Assembly (NCBI RefSeq): GCF_001423965.1
Contig: NZ_LMPV01000008.1
Location: 158,760 to 222,759 of the forward strand
Length of the DNA stretch: 64,000 nucleotides
Origin: Exiguobacterium sp. Leaf196
Lineage (GTDB): Bacteria; Bacillota; Bacilli; Exiguobacteriales; Exiguobacteriaceae
Direction of reading: 5' to 3'
In this document: in pieces, positions 1 through 6,479 of the stretch
How positions within the stretch are numbered: position 1 is the stretch's first letter
Layout of the letters: every line of letters begins with the position of its first letter
Program-made: the position numbers and the translations under genes
The notes under the pieces: generated by a model
Told to the model about the DNA's origin: nothing
The model's input: only the letters and a program-made list of their open reading frames with translations
Databases searched by the model: none

Positions 1-534
1 AGCAGCTTCAGGTTGAGACAAAATCGTCTGTTTGGCTGCTGTTGTCATCATCGAGATGGCATAAAGTTGTTGTGAAACGGAGTCGTGTAAATCACGTGCG
101 AGTCGCTTGCGTTCTTCGGTGACAGCTTGAATCCGTACCTGTTCGACGTGCTGCGGACGCGTGCTGATCTTTTGAACGGTCTCGACTTGCTCGTCAATAC
201 GTTTTCCAATTCGTGACAGGCGTGTCAACGTATGAAAATAGGGACCGGGAACAATTGTGACATCTTTTCCTTGCTCCAGTTCGATAATGGCAGTCGTGAC
301 ACGCTTGAAGTCACGACGCAAGAAAAAATAATGCATGCTACCGATAGCAAGCGGCAGTAGTAATGAGAGTCCGATGACGAGTAAAAGGACAGGAAAGTCT
401 TGCTGACGGACGAAGAGAACATGCCAATCGACTTGGCGTGTACTTAAGAATAACAACGTCGTCATGACGGCTGTCAAGAAGCCCGTCATGACTTGCAGAG
501 CGATGACACCAAGCGGAAATTGATCACGCTTCAT
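1..534 (-). CDS. liaS: LiaS/VraS-type sensor histidine kinase (C-terminus beyond window)
   Basis: The first 178 residues are visible and the rest lies left of the window. Two membrane segments (about residues 8-30 and 47-70) are followed by a linker and a HisKA_3 dimerisation helix, ERKRLARDLHDSVSQQLY, whose His150 would be autophosphorylated. This is the NarL/LiaS kinase class, which senses cell-envelope damage and phosphorylates a LuxR-type regulator; that partner should lie just outside the window. The ATG overlaps the stop of the liaF-like gene by four bases (ATGA), so the two are translationally coupled. The liaI-pspA-liaF order upstream supports LiaS over other NarL-type kinases. Confidence 0.85.
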   Translation of the reverse strand, partial: MKRDQFPLGVIALQVMTGFLTAVMTTLLFLSTRQVDWHVLFVRQQDFPVLLLVIGLSLLLPLAIGSMHYFFLRRDFKRVTTAIIELEQGKDVTIVPGPYFHTLTRLSRIGKRIDEQVETVQKISTRPQHVEQVRIQAVTEERKRLARDLHDSVSQQLYAISMMTTAAKQTILSQPEAA

Positions 535-1250
535 ATCGAAGACACCTCCACGTTGCCAATACCGAGCATGACATGAATACGAACCTTCCGCGTCGCTTCA
601 CCATATTCTGGTGCTCGGAATTGAATGCGTCGATTGAAGAAGGTCGGAATACGGCGGATGTCCGTCTTGACGCTTCCGAAGCCGATCGACGTGTCGAGCG
701 TATAATCATAACCGGACGGTAAAAGAATCCGGACGTCCCCGACGACGCCACTGACGACGATCAATGTTTCACCTTCCGGGACATAGGCATGCGTCAAATC
801 GATTTCTAAATCCTTGACGATGAACTGTTCACTTAAGTCCTGTAAGACATACGGTGCATCGGCCTGGGTCGAGAAGGAGTAAGCTGGTTGAATCTTGATG
901 CCTTCCTCTTCATATTGATGGGGGGCAATCCGTGAAAACAAAAATTCACGGACAGAATGCCGTGTCACAAGAATGATCCCAAGATAGAGCAAAATTCCGG
1001 CAATGACAAAACCGATGGCAGCCGAACTGAGGACGACGCCAGCAAGAATGATCGTACCGACGATATAAAAGAGGATCGCTAGTTTTTCATGATTGCGCCG
1101 CCGGAAATGAATCCCGACGTAATACAGCAGGAAAGGGAATAAGACACCGAACAATACATTTCCTGCACCGGATAATAGGTCATAGAATAGACCAAGGGCG
1201 AACAGGATCGATACGTAACCGACCAGTTGTTTCGTACTTAATCGTCGCAC
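531..1250 (-). CDS. liaF: LiaF-like envelope-stress regulator
   Basis: About 239 residues. Four hydrophobic segments fill the first ~110 residues, and the C-terminal half is soluble and beta-rich, as in the LiaF/YvqF 'cell wall-active antibiotics response' family, which holds LiaS inactive without stress. I chose the GTG start because AAAGGAG lies seven bases before it. An in-frame ATG 36 bases upstream sits inside the 3' arm of a stem-loop, although GGAGG precedes it too. The gene lies between the pspA-like gene and liaS and overlaps the latter. Function is inferred from family and operon order. Confidence 0.82.
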   Translation of the reverse strand: MRRLSTKQLVGYVSILFALGLFYDLLSGAGNVLFGVLFPFLLYYVGIHFRRRNHEKLAILFYIVGTIILAGVVLSSAAIGFVIAGILLYLGIILVTRHSVREFLFSRIAPHQYEEEGIKIQPAYSFSTQADAPYVLQDLSEQFIVKDLEIDLTHAYVPEGETLIVVSGVVGDVRILLPSGYDYTLDTSIGFGSVKTDIRRIPTFFNRRIQFRAPEYGEATRKVRIHVMLGIGNVEVSSI

Positions 1251-1268
1251 GATCAATCTCCTTTCTAA

Positions 1269-1303
1269 CATGACAAAGGGAGGCATACGCCTCCTTCGTC
1301 ATG
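1269..1303 (-). other. Intercistronic stem-loop between pspA and liaF
   Basis: Arms CATGAC-GAAGGAGGC and GCCTCCCTTTGTCATG pair almost perfectly around a four-base loop. No T-run follows on the minus strand, so this is unlikely to be an efficient terminator. It may stabilise the upstream liaI-pspA message or reduce readthrough into liaF, which would explain PspA being made in excess. Inference only. Confidence 0.5.
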
Positions 1304-1309
1304 AACTGC

Positions 1310-1927
1310 TTATTGGTGAATGCGGCGTTCGAGTTCAGCGATACGCGCATCGATATCATCTTCATCAACGGCTGGTTGTTTTGCTTCAGGTTCTTCCGCC
1401 GTGAACGGATGTGCTTCTTCTTTTATAGTAGCATTTGGTTCGCGATCTAGCACCTGGTTCATCTTGTTTTTTAAGTTCGAAACGTTTTCGCGCATCATCC
1501 ATTCGTACCGTTTGTTCTGTAGGTCTTCGAGCTTCAACTTCAATTCGAGGGCTTCACGTTCAAGCTCATTTAACTCACGTTTCGTTTCAGCGACGAGTTC
1601 TTCGAAGAACCGGTATTGCTCTCCGTAATGTTTCGATTCGATGGCAGCACGTTCGGCGAGTTGCTGTTCACCGGCTTCATTTGCGATTTCAACTTGTTTG
1701 AAGCGTTTATCGGCTAAATCCTTCGCTTCTTCCTGCTTTTGAGTCAGTTCCAGCAATAATGTCCGTTGACGCTCAAGTAGTCGATCAATCTCTTTTAAAT
1801 CAGCTTCTGTAGATCGAATATGACGAACGAGCTTTTTAGCAGGTACTTCGCCCTGTTCAGCGGCTTTTTTGACTTCTGTCATCATTTGTGTCGCAAAATC
1901 ATTGAGTTGATCAAACACGTTTTTCAT
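1310..1927 (-). CDS. liaH: PspA/IM30 family protein (LiaH-like)
   Basis: 205 residues, almost all long heptad-rich helices (about residues 25-160), with an acidic C-terminal tail ending in a short helix. This is the PspA/Vipp1/LiaH fold, which oligomerises on stressed membranes and preserves membrane integrity. It is slightly shorter than B. subtilis LiaH (about 225). The start ATG follows AAGGAGGAATTTTTC. It lies directly downstream of a LiaI-like membrane protein and upstream of liaF-liaS, the arrangement of bacitracin/vancomycin-responsive lia operons. Family assignment is firm; response to specific antibiotics is inference. Confidence 0.87.
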   Translation of the reverse strand: MKNVFDQLNDFATQMMTEVKKAAEQGEVPAKKLVRHIRSTEADLKEIDRLLERQRTLLLELTQKQEEAKDLADKRFKQVEIANEAGEQQLAERAAIESKHYGEQYRFFEELVAETKRELNELEREALELKLKLEDLQNKRYEWMMRENVSNLKNKMNQVLDREPNATIKEEAHPFTAEEPEAKQPAVDEDDIDARIAELERRIHQ

Positions 1928-1977
1928 GAAAAATTCCTCCTTGAAAGTGGTAAACAGTATGGGTATTATCTTTAAAT

Positions 1978-2355
1978 TTAGAATCGTTTTTCGTCTAAGT
2001 CTTTCCAGTCAGCTTCAAAATGTGTTGTTGACGTACGGCGGCGGTTAAAGAGATCTTGAACATTGACACGCTGTAGTTTCATACGCATGTAACCGACGTA
2101 CAATGCGATGGCTGCTGCGATTCCGATGACTGCCCAGATGTTTGAGAGGGCAAGTCCGATTCCGATGGCTGCTAGAAATCCGAAACCGAGTTTCGCTGGC
2201 CATTTGTTCGATTGCATGAACTTACTGATCGAATAGAACGCAAGTAATGCCCCTAAACCAAGTCCGATCATATGTGGTAATGTTCCGATGACAACGGCGA
2301 GTAATGCGAGTCCGGCAAGAATCATCACCAATTGTTTTCCTTTCGATTGCTTCAT
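1978..2355 (-). CDS. liaI: LiaI-like small membrane protein
   Basis: 125 residues with about four hydrophobic segments (residues 8-45 and 55-90) and a basic, polar C-terminus. LiaI in Bacillus anchors LiaH/PspA at the membrane. Sequence identity to LiaI is not obvious by eye, so the name rests on topology and on position as first gene of a liaI-pspA-liaF-liaS cluster. AGGGAGG precedes the ATG. The operon promoter should lie between this gene and about 2480, but I see no clear -35/-10 pair or LiaR box. Confidence 0.6.
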   Translation of the reverse strand: MKQSKGKQLVMILAGLALLAVVIGTLPHMIGLGLGALLAFYSISKFMQSNKWPAKLGFGFLAAIGIGLALSNIWAVIGIAAAIALYVGYMRMKLQRVNVQDLFNRRRTSTTHFEADWKDLDEKRF

Positions 2356-2535
2356 GAGGAAGCCTCCCTTGTGTTGATACCTTTATAATACGGAAGTCCT
2401 TCTGTTCGTACGACGCTCTTTGGACCGTATTTGCTCTCGGGCTTAAGGCGGAGAGAAGGTCTGACTTTGAGGGAAGCGCTACCAGAAACATTGATTGATA
2501 TGATATTCTATAAAGGAATCGAATCGAGAGGAGTG

Positions 2536-2610
2536 ATGTTGATGAGTGCAACAATCAACGCTAAAAAAGTAACATGTGTCGAAAACCAGGGAGGGGTTTC
2601 CCTCCCTTAA
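2536..2610 (+). CDS. Small upstream ORF before rsgA (putative leader peptide)
   Basis: A 24-codon ORF (begins MLMSATINAKK, ends GGVSLP) with a good Shine-Dalgarno (GAGAGGAG, 2526-2533). It ends 18 bases before the rsgA start. Its last codons encode an 8-bp hairpin (2588-2607). I do not recognise the peptide. Because the hairpin lies within the reading frame, translation would melt it, which is the geometry of a translational regulator. It could also be a chance ORF. Confidence 0.5.
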   Translation: MLMSATINAKKVTCVENQGGVSLP

Positions 2611-2622
2611 ATCAGAGGAGGA
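2588..2622 (+). promoter_or_regulatory. Hairpin and possible SD-masking element before rsgA
   Basis: AGGGAGGG and CCCTCCCT form a perfect 8-bp stem with a four-base loop. The CCTCC of the 3' arm is also complementary to the rsgA Shine-Dalgarno (AGAGGAGG, 2614-2621), so the two pairings are mutually exclusive. No T-run follows, so control of translation is more likely than termination. Inference from complementarity. Confidence 0.4.
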
Positions 2623-2628
2623 AACCAT

Positions 2629-3678
2629 TTGAACGAATGGGGTACACCACCTGTCTACGAAACGACAGGAACAGAACAACTGGGACGAATCACGGCCGTC
2701 TACCAAACGCATTATCGTGTCATGACGGACACAGGAGAATCACTTAGCGAACTGTCTGGTAAGCTGCGTTTTCAATCAGGAACGAAAGCTGAATTGCCAG
2801 CGGTTGGAGACTGGATCATTCAAACAGAGCGAGAGCCAGGCAAAGGACGAATCGAACGGGTCTTGCCACGGTCGTCTCAATTTTCCCGAAAAGCGGCAGG
2901 GACGGAGACCGAGGAACAAATTATCTGCGCGAATGTCGACGTTGCCTTGCTCGTCATGGCTTTTGGACATGACTTCAACGTCCGTCGACTGGAACGTTAT
3001 TTAACGGTTGCTTGGGATGCAGGGGTGATACCAATCATCGTCCTGACGAAAAAAAGTTTGATGCCGTCGATTGAAACGGAAATACAGGCTGTCGAAGCGA
3101 TTGCGTTCGGAACACCAATCCTTGCCGTTGATTCTTTGACGGGTGACGGATTAGAGGAACTACGTGCCCAGTTACAAGTCAAGCAAACGATCGTGTTAGT
3201 CGGATCGTCCGGCGTTGGGAAGTCGACGCTCGTCAATGCTTTAGCTGGAGAACAGTTAATGGAGACGGGTGGCGTACGGGAAGACGATGAACGTGGACGT
3301 CACACGACGACACATCGCGAACTGAAACGACTGGCGAACGGTCTATTGCTTGTTGATACACCGGGGATGCGAGAATTGGCCTTATGGGATGGCAGTGACG
3401 GTTTATCGTCGACGTTTTCCGATATTGAGGAGCTTGCTGAAAACTGTCGTTTCCGAGACTGTGAACATGATAAGGAACCGGGATGTGCCGTTCGGATAGC
3501 TTTAGAAGATGGCACACTAACTGCTGAGCGCTGGAACAGCTTCGTCAAGCTAAAACGAGAAATCGCCTATGCGGAACGCAAGCAAAACGTGGCGTTGCAG
3601 GCGGCGGAGAAAGAAAAGTGGAAAAAAATCCACAAGCAGGCCCAAGCGCATACGAAAGTGAAGTATCAAAAGCGATAA
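2629..3678 (+). CDS. rsgA: Ribosome small-subunit biogenesis GTPase RsgA (YloQ)
   Basis: 349 residues, full length. An N-terminal OB-fold (to about 90) is followed by a circularly permuted GTPase domain: the G4-like LTKK comes first, then G1 GSSGVGKST (191-199) and G3 DTPGM (about 243). The C-terminal zinc site C-x4-C-x-H-x5-C (CRFRDCEHDKEPGC, about 273-286) is intact. RsgA binds the 30S decoding region late in assembly and hydrolyses GTP. The TTG start is set by AGAGGAGG seven bases upstream; no in-frame ATG fits. The gene is monocistronic, between a small ORF and a bidirectional terminator. Confidence 0.96.
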   Translation: MNEWGTPPVYETTGTEQLGRITAVYQTHYRVMTDTGESLSELSGKLRFQSGTKAELPAVGDWIIQTEREPGKGRIERVLPRSSQFSRKAAGTETEEQIICANVDVALLVMAFGHDFNVRRLERYLTVAWDAGVIPIIVLTKKSLMPSIETEIQAVEAIAFGTPILAVDSLTGDGLEELRAQLQVKQTIVLVGSSGVGKSTLVNALAGEQLMETGGVREDDERGRHTTTHRELKRLANGLLLVDTPGMRELALWDGSDGLSSTFSDIEELAENCRFRDCEHDKEPGCAVRIALEDGTLTAERWNSFVKLKREIAYAERKQNVALQAAEKEKWKKIHKQAQAHTKVKYQKR

Positions 3679-3693
3679 TACGATTGATATATG

Positions 3694-3746
3694 AAAAGCA
3701 TCTGCAACGGAAAAAGGAGTCTCTTTTTCTATGCAGATGCTTTTTT
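3694..3746. terminator. Bidirectional intrinsic terminator, rsgA / ABC-F
   Basis: AAAAGCATCTGCA pairs with TGCAGATGCTTTT, with A- and T-runs on either side, so it can stop transcription from both convergent genes. Confidence 0.85.
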
Positions 3747-3750
3747 CTCG

Positions 3751-5451
3751 TTATTCTTTTGAAAGTGATTCATTTGTTTCTGTATTGAACGGCACGTTAC
3801 CCGTCAAAGCATCAAGACGATGTAGATCGGATTGAATCGCTTCAGGGTCACTTCGGCGCGCGTTTCGTACCGTGGCCGTTCCGACCGGATGATCGTTGAA
3901 TCCAGTCGTTAAATCAAACGTCCGATTCGACAGCCGATCGGTAAAATAACGATCGTGAGAGACGAAGAGGAGCTCACCAGGGAAAACATCGAGGGCGGCT
4001 TCGATTTGTTCACGAGTCGCAAGGTCCAAATAGTTCGTTGGTTCATCGAGAATAAGCAAGTGAGCACCAGAAAAATACAGACGTAAGAAAGCGATCCGAC
4101 ATTTCTCACCCATACTGGCGTCGGAAATCGACCGGTAAACATCATCGCGACGGAATAAAAAGCAGGCGAGCAACGTCCGGGCGTCCGTTTCACTCATCGT
4201 GCCGTACTCAAGTAACGCCTCTAACAACGTACCGGATGTCGGTAAGTGGGAGAGGGCTTGTGAAAAATAGCCGGTCTTCAATCGAGGATGACGGATTACG
4301 TTCCCTTGATGAGGAGCATATTCGCCCTCGATGAGACGCAGTAAGGTCGTTTTCCCGCTTCCATTCGGTCCGATGACAGCAATTCGGTCACCACGTTCTA
4401 CCGTAAACGAAACGTCGTTTAGGATCGGTTTCGTCTCATGCATGAATGAGACACGTTCGAACGAAATCAGTCGTTTCGCACGAATCGCTTCATGTTCGAA
4501 TGCGACGTGAACAGTCGGTGCAACTTGTGGTTTTTGTACACGATCCTCGAGTAGACGCTCGAGTTGCTGCTCTTTTGCCTTGACCTTCGTCGCATGTTTA
4601 GCAGCCTTCTTTTTCGCATACGGATCGCGTTCACTCGCTTGATTCGAGGCTTTTTGATGCCATTGCCGGTATCCTTGAATTATGCGTGTCAGCTCTTTAC
4701 GGGTGCGTTCTTGTTTTTCGTACGCTCGTTGTTGCGACAGAGCTTGATGTTCCTTTTGTTCTTTATAGGACTGATAGTTTCCGCTGTATCGCGTTGCCCC
4801 TGATTCGGATAATTCAATGACGGCATCAGCCGTTGCGTCGATGAAGAATCGTTCGTGTGAGACATAGAGAATCGAGGTCCGTGACATGTTGACCCATTCC
4901 GTGAGCCACTCGAGTGTCTCTTGATCCAGATGATTCGTCGGTTCATCGAGAATGATGAAATCAGGTCGTGATAGAAGCAGACAGGCAAGTTGGAGGCGCG
5001 TCTGTTCACCACCGCTTAAACTGGATGCTTTGTGTGTCCAGAGTGCTTCCTCTAATTTGACTTCTTTTAAGACGCGTGCTGCATCTGCTTCCAGCGAGAA
5101 GGCGTCCTGATCGATTGCTTGTTGATAAATCGTCAAGTCACCATTCATGGCATTAGCGCGAAGTTGATAACGAACCTCATCCGCTCGTTCGACGACATCA
5201 AGAACGGTGTGATCGCCCGCCACAAAGTGTTGTGATAGTAGACCGAGTTTTTTGAAATGACGCTTGATCGAACCGTCAGTCGGCTGAAGTTGGTCAGTGA
5301 TTAAGTGTAACAATGTCGTTTTTCCGATGCCGTTCGGACCAATCAAAGCGACGTGTTCGCCAGTATGAATATGAAAGGAGACGTCCGAGAAAAGACGTCG
5401 TTCGTCGTAATCCATTGATAGGTGTTGGATCGTAAGTGTTTCAGTAGGCAT
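3751..5451 (-). CDS. ABC-F ATPase, probable antibiotic-resistance (ribosomal protection) type
   Basis: 566 residues with two ABC domains and no membrane segments, as in ABC-F translation factors that act in the ribosomal E site. NBD1 has GPNGIGKTT (about 38), LSGGEQ and LDEPTNHLD. NBD2 has GPNGSGKTT and LDEPTNYLD, but its signature reads ASMGEK instead of LSGGE. A long basic linker (about 225-310) corresponds to the P-site tRNA interaction motif. I chose the ATG eight bases after AAAGGAG; an upstream in-frame ATG lacks a site. The leader peptide and attenuator upstream match the control seen for resistance ABC-F genes such as vmlR and vgaA. Resistance is inferred; a housekeeping role is possible. 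Confidence 0.75.
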   Translation of the reverse strand: MPTETLTIQHLSMDYDERRLFSDVSFHIHTGEHVALIGPNGIGKTTLLHLITDQLQPTDGSIKRHFKKLGLLSQHFVAGDHTVLDVVERADEVRYQLRANAMNGDLTIYQQAIDQDAFSLEADAARVLKEVKLEEALWTHKASSLSGGEQTRLQLACLLLSRPDFIILDEPTNHLDQETLEWLTEWVNMSRTSILYVSHERFFIDATADAVIELSESGATRYSGNYQSYKEQKEHQALSQQRAYEKQERTRKELTRIIQGYRQWHQKASNQASERDPYAKKKAAKHATKVKAKEQQLERLLEDRVQKPQVAPTVHVAFEHEAIRAKRLISFERVSFMHETKPILNDVSFTVERGDRIAVIGPNGSGKTTLLRLIEGEYAPHQGNVIRHPRLKTGYFSQALSHLPTSGTLLEALLEYGTMSETDARTLLACFLFRRDDVYRSISDASMGEKCRIAFLRLYFSGAHLLILDEPTNYLDLATREQIEAALDVFPGELLFVSHDRYFTDRLSNRTFDLTTGFNDHPVGTATVRNARRSDPEAIQSDLHRLDALTGNVPFNTETNESLSKE

Positions 5452-5493
5452 AAAAGCAGCTCCTTTAGTGTTCATTTCCGATAAGATGAAATG

Positions 5494-5527
5494 AAAAACA
5501 CACCATCCGAAGCGAGCGGATGGTGTG
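5494..5527 (-). terminator. Attenuator terminator in ABC-F leader
   Basis: On the minus strand CACACCATCCG and CGGATGGTGTG form a perfect 11-bp stem followed by TTTTTC. It lies about 43 bases before the ABC-F start and well after the promoter, so it ends transcription inside the leader unless remodelled. The 3' arm can alternatively pair with a second ACCATCC copy at 5561-5567. Confidence 0.8.
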
Positions 5528-5552
5528 CCGGAGTGTAACTCAAAGAAGGCGA

Positions 5553-5569
5553 TGACCAGAGGATGGTCA
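5553..5569 (-). promoter_or_regulatory. Alternative stem / antiterminator segment in ABC-F leader
   Basis: TGACCATCCTCTGGTCA folds on itself (6-bp stem). Its ACCATCC is identical to part of the terminator 5' arm and so could capture the terminator 3' arm. This gives mutually exclusive structures, as needed for attenuation. Inference from complementarity. Confidence 0.55.
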
Positions 5570-5638
5570 CACCGAAAAAGAGTAGACTCGTAGCGTCAGA
5601 CATCCGCAACTGCATTGCGAAAGAGATGATTTCATTCA

Positions 5639-5668
5639 TCAAGCGACGTGTACGAGTGATTGCTTCAT
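5639..5668 (-). CDS. Nine-residue leader peptide upstream of ABC-F gene
   Basis: The ORF encodes MKQSLVHVA and starts 12 bases after a consensus AGGAGG, slightly long spacing. It ends in TGA with a second in-phase TGA directly after. It lies between the promoter and the alternative hairpins, where a stalled ribosome would favour readthrough. The following in-frame ATG of a 55-codon ORF overlaps its end and has no ribosome-binding site of its own. Confidence 0.5.
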   Translation of the reverse strand: MKQSLVHVA

Positions 5669-5705
5669 TTCGGTGTTGTACCTCCTGTTCATAATCTATG
5701 ATGTC

Positions 5706-5734
5706 ATTGTAACAAATTGGAAACGTTAACACAA
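5706..5734 (-). promoter_or_regulatory. SigA-type promoter of the ABC-F transcript
   Basis: Minus-strand TTGTGT, a 17-base spacer and TACAAT. The -35 falls in the last codons of pflA, so the ABC-F gene is transcribed from its own promoter with a leader of roughly 250 bases. Confidence 0.7.
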
Positions 5735-6445
5735 GTACGATTCAAGTAGGGTTTGCGCAGCATCCGTTTCTTCTCGTGAAGGGGGAAGCACATCAGTTAA
5801 CGGATAAGCAAGACCAAGGTTTTCCCACTTATAGACTCCAAGTTGATGATACGGCAGTACCTCGACGCGCTCGACGTTTCCGAGCGTCCGGATGAACTCG
5901 CCGGTCTGACGGAGGAAATGTTCCGACATCGTGATACCTGGAACTAGGACGTGGCGAATCCAGACGGGAATGTTTCGCTCGGCTAGGCGTTTTGCAAAGG
6001 CGAGTGTATTGGCGTTACTCCGTCCAGTCAAGACGCGACAAGCAGCATCGTCGATATGCTTGATATCGAGCAGAACCAGATCCGTCGCATCGAGGATCGC
6101 GTCGATGTTTTTCGGGACGACGGATCCCGCGGTATCGATGACCGTGTGCAGTCCATGGCGTTTTGCCTCTGTTAAAGCAGCCTCCAAGAATTCTGGCTGA
6201 GCGAGCGGTTCACCTCCAGAGAAGGTGATTCCGCCACCCGTTGCTTCGAAAAAGGATCGATAGCTGATCGCTTCTTTTACTACTTCGTCTGCTGAGACAC
6301 GCCGTCCGCAACCGAACTCCCATGTATCCACGTTATGACAGTATTGACACCGTAGTGGACACCCTTGCGTAAAGACGATGAATCGAATGCCAGGACCATC
6401 GACTGTTCCACATGATTCAACGGAATGGATCATACCATAGGTCAT
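5726..6445 (-). CDS. pflA: Pyruvate formate-lyase activating enzyme
   Basis: 239 residues, full length for the family. The radical-SAM cluster motif CPLRCQYC (C-x3-C-x2-C) lies near residues 28-35, with GGxE-type SAM contact FSGGEPL near 78. The enzyme uses SAM and a 4Fe-4S cluster to place a glycyl radical on PflB under anoxia. The ATG is preceded by AAAGGAAG at good spacing; an upstream GTG overlaps that site. It lies 34 bases after pflB on the same strand, so they are co-transcribed. Confidence 0.96.
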   Translation of the reverse strand: MTYGMIHSVESCGTVDGPGIRFIVFTQGCPLRCQYCHNVDTWEFGCGRRVSADEVVKEAISYRSFFEATGGGITFSGGEPLAQPEFLEAALTEAKRHGLHTVIDTAGSVVPKNIDAILDATDLVLLDIKHIDDAACRVLTGRSNANTLAFAKRLAERNIPVWIRHVLVPGITMSEHFLRQTGEFIRTLGNVERVEVLPYHQLGVYKWENLGLAYPLTDVLPPSREETDAAQTLLESYLC

Positions 6446-6479
6446 CCTGCTCACTTCCTTTCACATACTACACATCATT

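Noticed and set aside
2356..2480. LiaR operator and promoter of the lia-like operon
   Set aside because: I looked for a LiaR-type inverted repeat and a -35/-10 pair but found none convincing; a TATTAT near 2380 lacks a -35.
5472..5635. 55-codon minus-strand ORF (begins MNEIISFAMQ) spanning the ABC-F leader hairpins
   Set aside because: It has no ribosome-binding site of its own, runs through the attenuator stem, and its residues follow the hairpin sequence. The nine-codon ORF just upstream is the better leader.
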